Origin: Aeromicrobium sp.
Lineage (GTDB): Bacteria; Actinomycetota; Actinomycetes; Propionibacteriales; Nocardioidaceae
Reading direction: 5' to 3'
Assembly: GCA_014377785.1 (NCBI GenBank)
Contig: JACMOZ010000374.1
Location: 1 to 64,000, forward strand
DNA length: 64,000 nucleotides
Of the stretch, positions 40,280-51,180 are shown piece after piece. Numbering within the stretch: position 1 is the first letter of the stretch; each line of letters begins with the position of its first letter. Made by a program: the position numbers and the translations under genes. The notes under the pieces were generated by a model. The model searched no databases. It was not told the DNA's origin and saw nothing but the letters and a program-made list of their open reading frames with translations.

Positions 40280-40693
40280 GTGAGCGCGATGCTTCGATCG
40301 ACCTTGGCGAACTGGCCACACCGACGCCGAGTAGCGGTACTCATGTTGACGCCGGTGATGGCCGCGATCTTCGTAGCCGTCTCCGGGACGCCCGTCGATC
40401 ACGTCTCCGCTGTGTGGCTCCTGTTCGTCGCCGTCGCCGCGACGGTGGCAGCGGCCGTGCTGGGAAGCTACGTTCCGCGCAATGGCCTTCGCCCGGACGT
40501 GGGTTGTACACCGTGCGCCGCGATGTCTGCCATGACTGTGGTCGGAGCGATGATGGCATTGAACAACTTCGGCTCCATGCTCATCGGGCCTGCCCTCGCG
40601 ATCGCCGTCACCCTGTTCGGCTTCGCCCAAAGGCTTGACCAGACCGAGACCTGCAGCGTGCCCGCGCGCCCGAATTTGCCTGATGGGGACTGA
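40280..40693 (+). CDS. Hypothetical membrane protein with GCTPCAAM motif
   Basis: 137 aa, about 4 hydrophobic segments: VAVLMLTPVMAAIFVAV, VWLLFVAVAATVAAAVLG, MTVVGAMMALNNFGSMLIGPALAIAVTLFGFA. Confidence 0.6.
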   Translation: MSAMLRSTLANWPHRRRVAVLMLTPVMAAIFVAVSGTPVDHVSAVWLLFVAVAATVAAAVLGSYVPRNGLRPDVGCTPCAAMSAMTVVGAMMALNNFGSMLIGPALAIAVTLFGFAQRLDQTETCSVPARPNLPDGD

Positions 40694-40761
40694 CTGCCAC
40701 AACATCCACCACACTGAGGCTGGCATGACGACTACCTTGTCGTACCGGAAGTAGACCGACC

Positions 40762-40950
40762 TCAGCAGCAGCGGGACTGCGGGTTGTTCTCCTTGTGCTC
40801 GGCCCGGTGCCATTCGAAGTCCCGGCGTGACACCGGCTCGACTTTCTTGCTTCGGCAGTGGTCGAGGTACTCATCCCATTTGGCCTCGCCACTCGCCTGC
40901 TTGAGGTACCAGAAGATTCCGCGCCCGGCCCTGACAATGGCGGTCCTCAT
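40762..40950 (-). CDS. YbdD/YjiX (DUF466) family small protein
   Basis: FWYLKQASGEAKWDEYLDHCRSKKVEPVSRRDFEWHRAEHKENNPQSRCC; 4-nt overlap with cstA. Confidence 0.88.
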   Translation of the reverse strand: MRTAIVRAGRGIFWYLKQASGEAKWDEYLDHCRSKKVEPVSRRDFEWHRAEHKENNPQSRCC

Positions 40951-43133
40951 CGCCGTCGACTCGAACCGGCCGACTCGCGCTGGCGGGCTTCGTACTCGCG
41001 CACCGCCACCTTCTCGTCGGCGGTAGCGAAGAAGTCCGACGGAGCGACGATGTCTGAGGTCACATGCGGGACCTCGGTGGTCGGGAGCCCGCCGGCCTTC
41101 GCGGCCTTGATCCAGACAGGGATGGCGCTGATGACAACGATGATGGTGAGCGATGCGAAAATGAGTTGCAGGCTACCGTTGACCGTCGAGTTTGTGATGA
41201 TCTGCTGCATCTGGTCCGAATTCGTCGCGGGCGCCAGCAGGTCGCCCTGGTCGAGCGCTGACTGGTAGTTCGACCGCTGCTCGAAGTAGCCGATCTTCGG
41301 ATTGGCGGAGAACACCTTTTGCCAGCTCGCCGTCATCGTGGCGATCAGGTCCCAGGCCAGAGCGATGCCAGGCACCCAGGCCCACTTGGCCTTGCCGTGC
41401 TTGAACATCAGGGTTACGCACAACGTCAAGGCGATTGCCGCGAGTAACTGGTTGGAAATTCCGAAAAGCGGGAACAACTGGTTGATACCGCCGAGTGGGT
41501 CGGTCACGCCTACATACAGCATGTAACCCCACAGCCCGACAACCACGGCGCTGGCAGACCAAGAGGCCGGCTTCCAGGAAATGTCGCCGTACTTGGGCCA
41601 GAAGTTGCCGATCGTGTCCTGCAACATGAAGCGGCCGACTCGGGTTCCGGCATCAACTGCGGTGAGGATGAACAGCGCCTCGAACATGATGGTGAAGTGG
41701 TACCAGAAGGCGGCGAGGCCTCCGCCGAACGCCTCGGTAAAGATCATCGACATGCCGAAGGCGAGGGTGGGCGCGCCGCCGGTGCGCGAGATCAGGGTTT
41801 CTTCCTGGACGGACCGCGCCGCTGCGGCGAGGTCGCCCGGGCTGATCGAGAAGCCGAGCGTTCGGATGAACTCCGCGGCGGCACCAGGCTCCCCACCCGT
41901 GGCGCCGCCGGGGCTGTTGATCGCGAAGTAGAGCCCCTGGTCGATGACGGAGGCGGCGATCAGGGCGCTGATGGCCACGAAGGACTCCATCAACATGCCC
42001 CCGTAGCCGATCATCCGGACCTGACTTTCCTTGGCGATCATCTTGGGGGTGGTGCCTGAGGCGATAAGCGCGTGGAACCCCGACAGGGCACCGCAGGCGA
42101 TCGTGATGAACACGAAGGGGAACAGCTTTCCGGCGAACACGGGTCCGTTGCCCTCGATCGCGAAGTCCGTGATTGCCTCGTTCTGGAGTACCGGAGCGGC
42201 GATGATCAGGCCGATCGCGAGGAGCGCGATGACGCCGATCTTCATGAATGTGGACAGGTAGTCACGCGGGGTCAGCAGCATCCATACCGGAAGGATCGAG
42301 GCGACGAACCCGTAGACGATGAGACTGATGACCAGCTTCTCCGGGGACAGCGTCAGCGTGTCGGCCAGACCCATTTGTTCGACATAGCCGCCGCCGATGA
42401 TCGCAAACAGCAGCAGAGTGACACCAATCGCGGTGACCTCCATGACGCGACCCGGCCGCAAATAGCGCAGATAGAAACCCATGAACAGCGCAATCGGGAT
42501 AGTCAGTCCGATCGAGAAGACGCCCCAGGGTGACGCGGCGAGCGCGTTGACCACGACGAGGGCCAACACCGCCAAGATGATGATCATGATGGCGAAGACC
42601 GCGATCAGCGCGGCAATGCCGCCGACAGTGCCGATCTCCTCGCGCACCACTTGGCCGAGGCTCTTGCCGCCGCGACGCATGGAGAAGAACAACACCACCA
42701 GGTCCTGGACCGCGCCGGCGAAAATGACGCCGACAATGATCCAGATCGTGCCCGGCAGGTAACCCATCTGCGCGGCCAAGACCGGACCGACGAGTGGACC
42801 GGCGCCGGCGATAGCGGCGAAGTGGTGCCCGAACAGCACGCGCCGGTCGGTGACATCGAAATCGGTGCCGTTCTCAAGGCGTTCGGCGGGCGTGGCACGG
42901 GTGTCGTCGACACCTAATACCCGGTAGGCGATGAACCTGGAGTAGAACCGATACGCGATGGCGTAGGACGAGAGTGCGGCGAACAGGATCCACAGTGCGG
43001 AAACATCTTCGCCCCGGGACAGGGCCAGCACCGCCCAACAGACCGCGCCGACAACGGCGACGGCCCCCCAGACAAGCATGGATCTGGGCGTCATTTTTGG
43101 CGCGGATTGGTTTGTGGACGTGACTGTAGCCAT
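40947..43133 (-). CDS. cstA: Carbon starvation protein A family transporter
   Basis: RVLFGHHFAAIAGAGPLVGPVLAAQMGYLPGTIWIIVGVIFAGAVQDLVVLFFSMRRGGKSLGQ; ATG at 43133 preferred over 43277. Confidence 0.95.
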   Translation of the reverse strand: MATVTSTNQSAPKMTPRSMLVWGAVAVVGAVCWAVLALSRGEDVSALWILFAALSSYAIAYRFYSRFIAYRVLGVDDTRATPAERLENGTDFDVTDRRVLFGHHFAAIAGAGPLVGPVLAAQMGYLPGTIWIIVGVIFAGAVQDLVVLFFSMRRGGKSLGQVVREEIGTVGGIAALIAVFAIMIIILAVLALVVVNALAASPWGVFSIGLTIPIALFMGFYLRYLRPGRVMEVTAIGVTLLLFAIIGGGYVEQMGLADTLTLSPEKLVISLIVYGFVASILPVWMLLTPRDYLSTFMKIGVIALLAIGLIIAAPVLQNEAITDFAIEGNGPVFAGKLFPFVFITIACGALSGFHALIASGTTPKMIAKESQVRMIGYGGMLMESFVAISALIAASVIDQGLYFAINSPGGATGGEPGAAAEFIRTLGFSISPGDLAAAARSVQEETLISRTGGAPTLAFGMSMIFTEAFGGGLAAFWYHFTIMFEALFILTAVDAGTRVGRFMLQDTIGNFWPKYGDISWKPASWSASAVVVGLWGYMLYVGVTDPLGGINQLFPLFGISNQLLAAIALTLCVTLMFKHGKAKWAWVPGIALAWDLIATMTASWQKVFSANPKIGYFEQRSNYQSALDQGDLLAPATNSDQMQQIITNSTVNGSLQLIFASLTIIVVISAIPVWIKAAKAGGLPTTEVPHVTSDIVAPSDFFATADEKVAVREYEARQRESAGSSRRR

Positions 43134-43289
43134 GAAACTTCCCCGGAGTCTTGTTGTGAACGTGAACGTGATCGGGATCATACGCCTGGCTGTCCACAGG
43201 CCGGCTTCCTGTTCAGGTTCTCCACAGCGCAGGAATGAGGACTCGACGGAAAACCCGTGCCGCGCCACCGTGGTCATGGAGGTGCTCGT

Positions 43290-43652
43290 ATGACGTACGC
43301 GCGCAACAAGGCACTAGGACAATATGGCGAAAACCTCGCCGTAACTCATCTGGAGTCCCTCGGCATGGTGGTGTTGCAGCGCAATTATCGGTGCCGCTTT
43401 GGCGAGATCGACATCGTGGCGCGCGACGGTTCGACGCTGGTGATCTGCGAGGTCAAAACCCGCACCAGCATCACCCACGGCACGCCGTTCGAGGCCATCA
43501 CCGGCCAGAAGGCCGCGCGGTTGCGACGACTCGCCTCTCATTGGCTCAGCGACCATGACGTCACCCCGCCAAGTGTGCGCATCGATGTGGTGTCGGTGTT
43601 GGTGCCAGGCAAAGGCGCACCGTGCGTCGAACGGGTTTCGGGTGTCGCCTGA
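43290..43652 (+). CDS. yraN: YraN family (UPF0102) endonuclease-like protein
   Basis: LGQYGENLAVTHLESLGMVVLQRNYRCRFGEIDIVARDGSTLVICEVKTRT. Confidence 0.93.
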   Translation: MTYARNKALGQYGENLAVTHLESLGMVVLQRNYRCRFGEIDIVARDGSTLVICEVKTRTSITHGTPFEAITGQKAARLRRLASHWLSDHDVTPPSVRIDVVSVLVPGKGAPCVERVSGVA

Positions 43653-45232
43653 TGGCGGCCTACACACGCTCGGTGACTCTGGACGGCTTGAGCGGTCGAC
43701 CGATCGAGATCGAGGTCGACATCTCTAATGGCCTGCCCAAGACGGTCGTCGTCGGTTTGCCGGACACCACCGTCAACGAGGCCCGTGACCGTTGCAGGTC
43801 GGCCGTCGTCAATTCGGGCACGACCTGGCCCGACCAGCGGGTTACCATCAACCTTGCGCCGTCATCATTGCCCAAATCGGGTTCCCATTACGACCTGGCG
43901 ATCGCGCTGGCTGTCTTCGCCGCCAAGCACCTCATCCCGATTGCGCCTCTTCACGAAGCGGTCTTCCTCGGCGAATTGGCACTCGACGGACGCCTTCGCG
44001 CCATTCGGGGCGTCCTGCCGGCAACCCTCGCCGCCGTCGAAGCCGGTTACCACCGGATCTTCGTGCCCGAAGTCAATGTCCCCGAGGCCGAACTCGTCGA
44101 AGGTGTGACGGTGATCGGACTGCGGTCCTTGCGTCAGGCTGTCGCACTGCTGTTGGGCGAGGAGGAACCGATCGACCCGCCGGTGCCGCCTCTGGACCAG
44201 CCGCAGACCATGACCTGGACCGGCAGCGAAAGGCTCGCCAATCTTGACCTTTCCGACATCGCCGGCCAGGACGAAGCTCGCCTTTCGATAGTGATCGCGG
44301 CCGCCGGCGGACACCACCTCGCCATGACCGGGCCGCCCGGTATCGGCAAGACAATGCTCGCTCAAAGACTTCCCGGACTCTTGCCAGACCTCGGCTACAC
44401 GCAGTCGATCGCCACGAGCGCCGTGCATTCGGTGGCCGGTGTGCTGAGTTCGGACTCGCCACTGTTGACGAGGCCGCCGTTCCTCGATCCGCATCACACC
44501 GCCAGCCCGGCCTCGATCGTCGGTGGCGGAAGCCGCGCCATCAGGCCTGGCGCGATGTCCCTTGCCCACAACGGAGTGCTTTTTCTCGACGAGGCGCCGG
44601 AGTTCGCCTCCAACGTTCTCAATGCCTTGCGGCAACCGCTTGAGAGTGGGCATGTGGTGGTTTCGCGGGCCGCCCAGACCGTCGCGTATCCCGCGCAGTT
44701 CCAGCTGATTCTGGCTTCCAATCCATGCCCGTGCGGCCTCAGCAGCGCCGTGTCCAATCAATGCGAATGCACCCCGCTCATGCGCCGCCGCTACAAAGAT
44801 CGGATCTCGGGGCCGATTCGTGACCGCATCGACATCCACCGCAATCTCACAACGCTGTCGAGACCCGAACTGGCCAATGCGTTGTCGACGGCCAGGCCGA
44901 CGGCTGAAATAGCTCCGGTCGTGGCAGCGGCCCGTAAGCGGCAGACCGAGCGTTTTCGCGAAACTCCCTGGACGCTCAACTGCCAGGTTCCAGGCGTGGA
45001 GCTGCGCAAACACTGGCCACTTGACCAACACGCACGGTCACTCATCGACCAGCAGTTACGGGCACAAAAGCTCAGCGCCCGCTCCGCCGACCGTATTTTG
45101 CGCCTTTCCTGGACTGTTGCCGACGTGCTCGGTCACGACCTTCCGGATGCCGATGATGTCGACTCGGCGCTCGCATTGCGCGGTTCGATGCCGCTGCGCG
45201 GGCAATTGCGCGAATTGGTTCAAGGCTCATGA
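43652..45232 (+). CDS. comM: Mg chelatase-like / ComM-family ATPase
   Basis: GLPDTTVNEARDRCRSAVVNSG, MTGPPGIGKTMLAQRLPGLLP, HNGVLFLDEAPEF, CPCGL. Confidence 0.95.
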   Translation: MAAYTRSVTLDGLSGRPIEIEVDISNGLPKTVVVGLPDTTVNEARDRCRSAVVNSGTTWPDQRVTINLAPSSLPKSGSHYDLAIALAVFAAKHLIPIAPLHEAVFLGELALDGRLRAIRGVLPATLAAVEAGYHRIFVPEVNVPEAELVEGVTVIGLRSLRQAVALLLGEEEPIDPPVPPLDQPQTMTWTGSERLANLDLSDIAGQDEARLSIVIAAAGGHHLAMTGPPGIGKTMLAQRLPGLLPDLGYTQSIATSAVHSVAGVLSSDSPLLTRPPFLDPHHTASPASIVGGGSRAIRPGAMSLAHNGVLFLDEAPEFASNVLNALRQPLESGHVVVSRAAQTVAYPAQFQLILASNPCPCGLSSAVSNQCECTPLMRRRYKDRISGPIRDRIDIHRNLTTLSRPELANALSTARPTAEIAPVVAAARKRQTERFRETPWTLNCQVPGVELRKHWPLDQHARSLIDQQLRAQKLSARSADRILRLSWTVADVLGHDLPDADDVDSALALRGSMPLRGQLRELVQGS

Positions 45233-46374
45233 CGACGCCGCGGCAGTCATACCTGGCGTTGAGCTTGCTGGCCGAACCCGGTGATCCGCGGATGGTCGGC
45301 TTCCTGGAGAACGCCGAACCTGGCGAGATCATCGCCGCCGTGTTCAAGGGCCGATCGATCGGAGGAGTTGCACCACCGCGTTCATGGCTCGAACGGGCCG
45401 AGCGGCTCGATGCGCTCGTCGCCTCGACGCTGGTCAAAGCGAAAGCAATGGGTTTGCGATGGCTTTGCCGGACGGACGGTGATTGGCCTACTCAGCTCAA
45501 CGATTTGGACCATCTCGAACCGCTCAACGGCGCGACGGGGGCGCCGTTGGGACTGTGGTTGCGCGGCAAAGGCAACCTCGCTCAACTCGCCGCGGCATCG
45601 GTGGCCATCGTGGGCGCTCGTGATGCCACGACTTTTGGCGCCGAGGTGGGCGCCGAGGTGGGTGCCGACGTGTCCGATGCCGGTATGACGGTGGTGAGCG
45701 GTGCCGCCTACGGAATCGACGCCTGCGCACACCGGGGGGCTTTGTCGATGGGTAAACCCACTATCGCTGTTCTCGCCGGCGGCGCCGATGTGGACTATCC
45801 CCGCGCGCATACGGCCCTTCTCGCCCGCATCGCCGAAGAAGGACTGATCGTCAGCGAACAGTCGCCGGGCCAAATCCCGTTGAAGGCGCGATTCCTTTCG
45901 CGCAACCGTCTCATCGCAGGACTCACTCAGGGCACCGTCGTCGTCGAAGCAGCGCGTCGCAGCGGTTCGCTCAACACTCTCAACTGGGCCGATCAGCTCG
46001 GCCGGGTCACGATGGGCATACCCGGCCCGGTGACCTCGCGGGCCTCAGTCGGCGTCCATGAAGCGATGCGGACCGGCAAGGCAATGTTGGTGACCTGTGG
46101 CGCCGATATCGCCGAAGCTCTTGGCGGCCTCGGCACCGTGGACTCCACACCGGCGCGCGCACCCGAAACCGACTATGACGGAATAACAGTGTCCGAACGC
46201 CGCACTCTTGACGCAGTTCCGTGGGGTGTCCCTCTCGCCACCGCCGACATCGCCGATGAGCTCCGCGTCTCGAAAGAGCAAGCGCGAAAACAGCTCGTCC
46301 TACTTGAAACCGGTGGATTCGTTGCGCGTTTGCCCACCGGATGGACCCTCGTGCGGCGCGCCGATTTGGCCTGA
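45229..46374 (+). CDS. dprA: DNA-processing protein DprA
   Basis: VAIVGARDATTFGAEVG, VSGAAYGIDACAHRGAL, AVLAGGADVDYPRAH, SRNRLIAGLTQGTVVVEA. Confidence 0.95.
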   Translation: MTTPRQSYLALSLLAEPGDPRMVGFLENAEPGEIIAAVFKGRSIGGVAPPRSWLERAERLDALVASTLVKAKAMGLRWLCRTDGDWPTQLNDLDHLEPLNGATGAPLGLWLRGKGNLAQLAAASVAIVGARDATTFGAEVGAEVGADVSDAGMTVVSGAAYGIDACAHRGALSMGKPTIAVLAGGADVDYPRAHTALLARIAEEGLIVSEQSPGQIPLKARFLSRNRLIAGLTQGTVVVEAARRSGSLNTLNWADQLGRVTMGIPGPVTSRASVGVHEAMRTGKAMLVTCGADIAEALGGLGTVDSTPARAPETDYDGITVSERRTLDAVPWGVPLATADIADELRVSKEQARKQLVLLETGGFVARLPTGWTLVRRADLA

Positions 46375-46401
46375 ACAGTCGGACAGCGGAAAGTAGACAA
46401 C

Positions 46402-47322
46402 GTGAGCGACCTCAGCGAGTCGTGGGCCAAGGCGCTGGCCGACTACGAGCACCATTTGCGCGCCGAGCGGGATTTGTCGGTCCACTCCGTCCGGGCTTAT
46501 CTGACCGATCTCCGGGGTTTGGCCGAGCATGCGTCAAAGCTTGGCGTGGACGATCCATCCCAACTCACGCTTCGGACGTTGCGCAGTTATCTGGCCACCA
46601 TGCAGACACTCGGCAAAGCGCGAACGACTATGGCCCGTCGGGCGGCGTCGGCGCGGGTGTTCACCGCCTGGCAGACCCGAACCGGTCGCGCCCCAACCGA
46701 CGCCGGCGCGCTGTTGGCGAGTCCCAAGCCGCACCGGGAACTCCCCGTGGCGCTCAAGCAGAGCGAAGCTCGCGAACTCCTCGACCTCACGATCGCCAGT
46801 CTCGCCGATGAACGTCCCAACGGCCTGCGCGACCTGGCGATCCTCGAACTGCTTTACGCCACCGGCATCCGGGTCGGCGAACTCGTCGGCATCGACGTCG
46901 ATGACATCGACGGGCGGCGCAATGTCGTCCGGGTGTTCGGCAAGGGCCGCAAAGAAAGGTCCGTGCCGTTCGGTGCCCCTGCCGCCGATGCGCTCGGACT
47001 CTGGATGACCAGGGGGCGTCAAGACTTGCAAACCGCCGAGAGCGGTGCCGCTTTGTTCCTTGGGACCCGCGGTGGGCGCATTGATCCTCGCGCAGTGCGG
47101 CGAATCGTGCACGAACGCATCGCGGGAGTCGAAGGCGCGCCTGACCTGGGTCCGCACGGTCTGCGACATACGGCCGCTACTCATCTGCTCGAGGGCGGTG
47201 CCGATCTGCGGAGCGTGCAGGAAATTCTGGGTCATGCCTCGCTGGCGACGACGCAGATCTATACCCACGTCAGCAGCGAGCATCTCCGCAACGCCTTCAA
47301 ACTCGCTCATCCGAGGGCATAG
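46402..47322 (+). CDS. xerC: Tyrosine recombinase XerC
   Basis: LLYATGIRVGELVGIDVDDID, GPHGLRHTAATHLLEGGADLRSVQEILGHASLATTQIYTHVS. Confidence 0.95.
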   Translation: MSDLSESWAKALADYEHHLRAERDLSVHSVRAYLTDLRGLAEHASKLGVDDPSQLTLRTLRSYLATMQTLGKARTTMARRAASARVFTAWQTRTGRAPTDAGALLASPKPHRELPVALKQSEARELLDLTIASLADERPNGLRDLAILELLYATGIRVGELVGIDVDDIDGRRNVVRVFGKGRKERSVPFGAPAADALGLWMTRGRQDLQTAESGAALFLGTRGGRIDPRAVRRIVHERIAGVEGAPDLGPHGLRHTAATHLLEGGADLRSVQEILGHASLATTQIYTHVSSEHLRNAFKLAHPRA

Positions 47323-47326
47323 TCCC

Positions 47327-47578
47327 TCACGGAATGTCGGTAAGCGTCTTTTCGATCGCTGATAGCCGGTTTTCCAGTTCGCTCATTCCCTCCAGAAGTT
47401 GCCGGTTCACCTCAGTATTCGACCTGAGCGCATCGGCGAGTTCGGGGTTGTTCGCCGTCTCGGCGAGTTTCAGTTTCGTGGTGTTGCGGTTTTCGATCAC
47501 CGAGATGACTGCCCAGCCGATGATGGCAGCGAGCGGGATCCATGCAAACCAGGGAATGTATTCCATGTCAGTTTTCAC
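47327..47578 (-). CDS. Small membrane-anchored coiled-coil protein
   Basis: MEYIPWFAWIPLAAIIGWAVISVIENRNTTKLKLAETANNPELADALRSNTEVNRQLLEGMSELENRLSAIEKTL. Confidence 0.65.
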   Translation of the reverse strand: MKTDMEYIPWFAWIPLAAIIGWAVISVIENRNTTKLKLAETANNPELADALRSNTEVNRQLLEGMSELENRLSAIEKTLTDIP

Positions 47579-47873
47579 TTTCCTGTGATCGTTTTACCGC
47601 GGCGACGATCGTCGACACGTCCAGATTGAGTTCGAATGGCACGACGTCGAAATACTTGAAGGCTTTGCCGTCGTCGGTGAGCTCCAGGCGACCGGTGATG
47701 AAGCCTTCCGCCTCAAGCCTCTGCAGGTGCATGTAGAGGAGGGCGCGAGACATCTTCAGTCGTCGGGCCAGTTCACTTACATGAAGTGGTTCGGCCGCGA
47801 GAATCGAGATAATGCGAAACCGATGACCGTTCGCCAGAGCGAGCATTCTCTCGATGAGTTGCTGCGCTTCCAC
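47568..47873 (-). CDS. ArsR-like winged-helix transcriptional regulator
   Basis: RFRIISILAAEPLHVSELARRLKMSRALLYMHLQRLEAEGFITGRLELTDDGKAFKYFDV. Confidence 0.85.
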   Translation of the reverse strand: MEAQQLIERMLALANGHRFRIISILAAEPLHVSELARRLKMSRALLYMHLQRLEAEGFITGRLELTDDGKAFKYFDVVPFELNLDVSTIVAAVKRSQESEN

Positions 47874-47953
47874 TTAAACTCGCTTCCCTTACACCTGTCA
47901 AATTAATCTAACATGCTTCAGGGGCAGGCCCAGTTCAGGCGGGCCCAGTTCAG

Positions 47954-48937
47954 TTAGAGCCAGTTCATCGGGTTCACTGGCTTGTCTTCCTTTTCGACCA
48001 TGAAATGCAGATGGCAACCCGTCGAGAGTCCCGAAGTTCCTGAATTGCCCACAATGTCGCCAACCTGGACGCGGTCGCCGACGCGGGCCGACTCGACGCT
48101 CAGATGGTTGTAAGACGAGGTCAGCCCGCCCTCATGTTGGAGGATCACCCGATTGCCGTATGCCGCGGCGAATTCGCTGGTGATGACGATGCCCGAAGCT
48201 GCGGCATGGACCGGTGTGCCGCAGGGAACGCCGAAATCGGTGCCGTCGTGCAACTTGCGCACCCCCGTGATCGGATGCACCCGCATGCCGAAGGGGGATG
48301 TGATGGGACCGCCGACCGGTCGCCTGAATGAACCGCCTTCGGCGATTGGCGGTGGCGGGGGAGGGCCGTCGGGATTGATGAGCTGAAACCGGCGGGTTCT
48401 CGCCATCAGGGCCAACGGGTCGAGATATCGGTCGCCGGCTTTGCGACCCAGGTGGAGACAAGGACTGTCGACACAATGACTGCCGGTACCCAGGAGCGAG
48501 CCGATTTGCTGACCGGCCGTCACGGCGTCGCCGACCTGGACGGTCGCTGCGACGGGCTGGTAGGTCGAGCGTTCACGACCGTGATTGACGACCACGATCC
48601 TGACGTGTGCGATGGTGCCCACGAAGGAGACTTCGCCGGCGGCAACGGACCGGACCGGGTCGCCGACCTGTCCACGCAGGTCGACGCCGCGGTTTCCGGC
48701 ACCGTAGGGGTCGTCGGGCAGGTCGAATTCGCGGCCGACCTCATGACCGTCGAGCGGCCATTCCCACTGCTCACCGGCAACGGCGCTCGCGGGTGCAAAA
48801 AAGGTCAGGAATATGAGGGTTGCAGCCACAAAGCTTCGCGTCATGTAACCAGCAAAATCTTTCTGGGACACATTCGCGAGGGACTTCCCCGTCACTGGGG
48901 AAAACACCCCGGCCGGCGTGGCATGTGGACGGTTCAC
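47954..48937 (-). CDS. M23-family peptidase / LysM-free murein hydrolase-like exported protein
   Basis: Two M23-like regions: NRGVDLRGQVGDPVRSVAAGEVSFVG and ITGVRKLHDGTDFGVPCGTPVHAAASGIVI...GLSTGCHLHFMVEKEDKPVNPMNWL; start may be 48847 (MTRSFVAATLIFLTFFAPASA signal peptide). Confidence 0.88.
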   Translation of the reverse strand: MNRPHATPAGVFSPVTGKSLANVSQKDFAGYMTRSFVAATLIFLTFFAPASAVAGEQWEWPLDGHEVGREFDLPDDPYGAGNRGVDLRGQVGDPVRSVAAGEVSFVGTIAHVRIVVVNHGRERSTYQPVAATVQVGDAVTAGQQIGSLLGTGSHCVDSPCLHLGRKAGDRYLDPLALMARTRRFQLINPDGPPPPPPIAEGGSFRRPVGGPITSPFGMRVHPITGVRKLHDGTDFGVPCGTPVHAAASGIVITSEFAAAYGNRVILQHEGGLTSSYNHLSVESARVGDRVQVGDIVGNSGTSGLSTGCHLHFMVEKEDKPVNPMNWL

Positions 48938-49176
48938 TCAATTGGCTCTCGATGCCCCCGGTGTCGTAGACTGAACAGGCACTCCTTATGGAGTGACTTC
49001 GCGCGCTTGTAGCCGTGTGACACGAAAGTCGAACACGGGCGTGGTTCTGGTCCCTTCGGGGTAGACCACGCATGCTTGATCATTTTCACCACGTGGTCAA
49101 TACGAGTGCCAGGACACCGGCAACCGTCGGTGTGACAACCAGAACAGGCACCCCGGTGCCTCAAGGAGGAACGGCT

Positions 49177-50232
<1,056 letters not shown>

Positions 50233-50327
50233 CATTGAAGGGGTGGGATGCCGAAGGCACTCCACCCCTCAAGCCCAAAATGCTCCACCCCTGAAACGCT
50301 CTACACCCTGCAACGAGAGGGAAACCC

Positions 50328-51143
50328 ATGGCAATTGCTGCCGCAGATGTGAAGAAGCTCCGCGACGCCACTGGCGCCGGAATGATGGACGCCAAAAGGG
50401 CGCTCACCGAAGCCGACGGTGACTTCGAAAAGGCCGGCGAAATCCTGCGCATCACCGGTGCCGCCAAGGCCGCCAAGCGTGGCGCCGAACGCGAGGCCTC
50501 CGCCGGACTCGTCGCGAACGTTGGCGGCGCGATCGTCGAACTCAACTCAGAGACTGACTTCGTCGCCAAAAACGACCAATTCGTAGCTCTCGCCGAGGAA
50601 CTCGCGGCCGCTGCCGATGTTTCCAAGCCTGCCAACGCCGAAGAATTCGCCGCCAGCATCTTGACGAGTGGAAAGACTGTCACCCAGACGATCGGCGATC
50701 TCGCTGTCGTCATCGGTGAAAAGATCGAGCTCGGGCGGGTGGCCAGTTTTGACGGCCAAGTCGCGACCTACATGCATCGTCGTGCCAGTGACTTGCCGCC
50801 GGCTGTCGGTGTCATTGTCGAATACGTTGGCGACAACCTCGATGCTGCCCGCGGCGCCGCGATGCAGATCGCCGCGATGCGCCCGCGTTATCTGACGCGC
50901 GAAGAGGTCCCCGCTGATATCGTCGCCAAAGAGCGCGAGATCGCCGAAGCCATTGCGCGCGAAGAAGGCAAGCCCGAACAGGCATTGCCGCGAATCATCG
51001 AAGGCCGCGTCAATGGTTTCTTCAAGGAAGTCGTCTTGCTGGAGCAGTCCTCCGTCCAGGACAATAAGAAGACCGTGAAGGCCTTCCTCGATGAAGCGGG
51101 CGTGACGCTCAAGCGTTTCGCACACATCGAGATCGGCGCTTAA
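50328..51143 (+). CDS. tsf: Elongation factor Ts
   Basis: [45 protein letters not shown]. Confidence 0.97.
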   Translation: MAIAAADVKKLRDATGAGMMDAKRALTEADGDFEKAGEILRITGAAKAAKRGAEREASAGLVANVGGAIVELNSETDFVAKNDQFVALAEELAAAADVSKPANAEEFAASILTSGKTVTQTIGDLAVVIGEKIELGRVASFDGQVATYMHRRASDLPPAVGVIVEYVGDNLDAARGAAMQIAAMRPRYLTREEVPADIVAKEREIAEAIAREEGKPEQALPRIIEGRVNGFFKEVVLLEQSSVQDNKKTVKAFLDEAGVTLKRFAHIEIGA

Positions 51144-51180
51144 CTTAAAAGCACCACCAAACAGACGGAGGCCGGAGCCA

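Noticed and set aside
46402-47322. Tyrosine recombinase as the integrase of a mobile element
   Set aside because: Its position (dprA-xerC-rpsB) and sequence fit chromosomal XerC; it is not adjacent to the accessory island.
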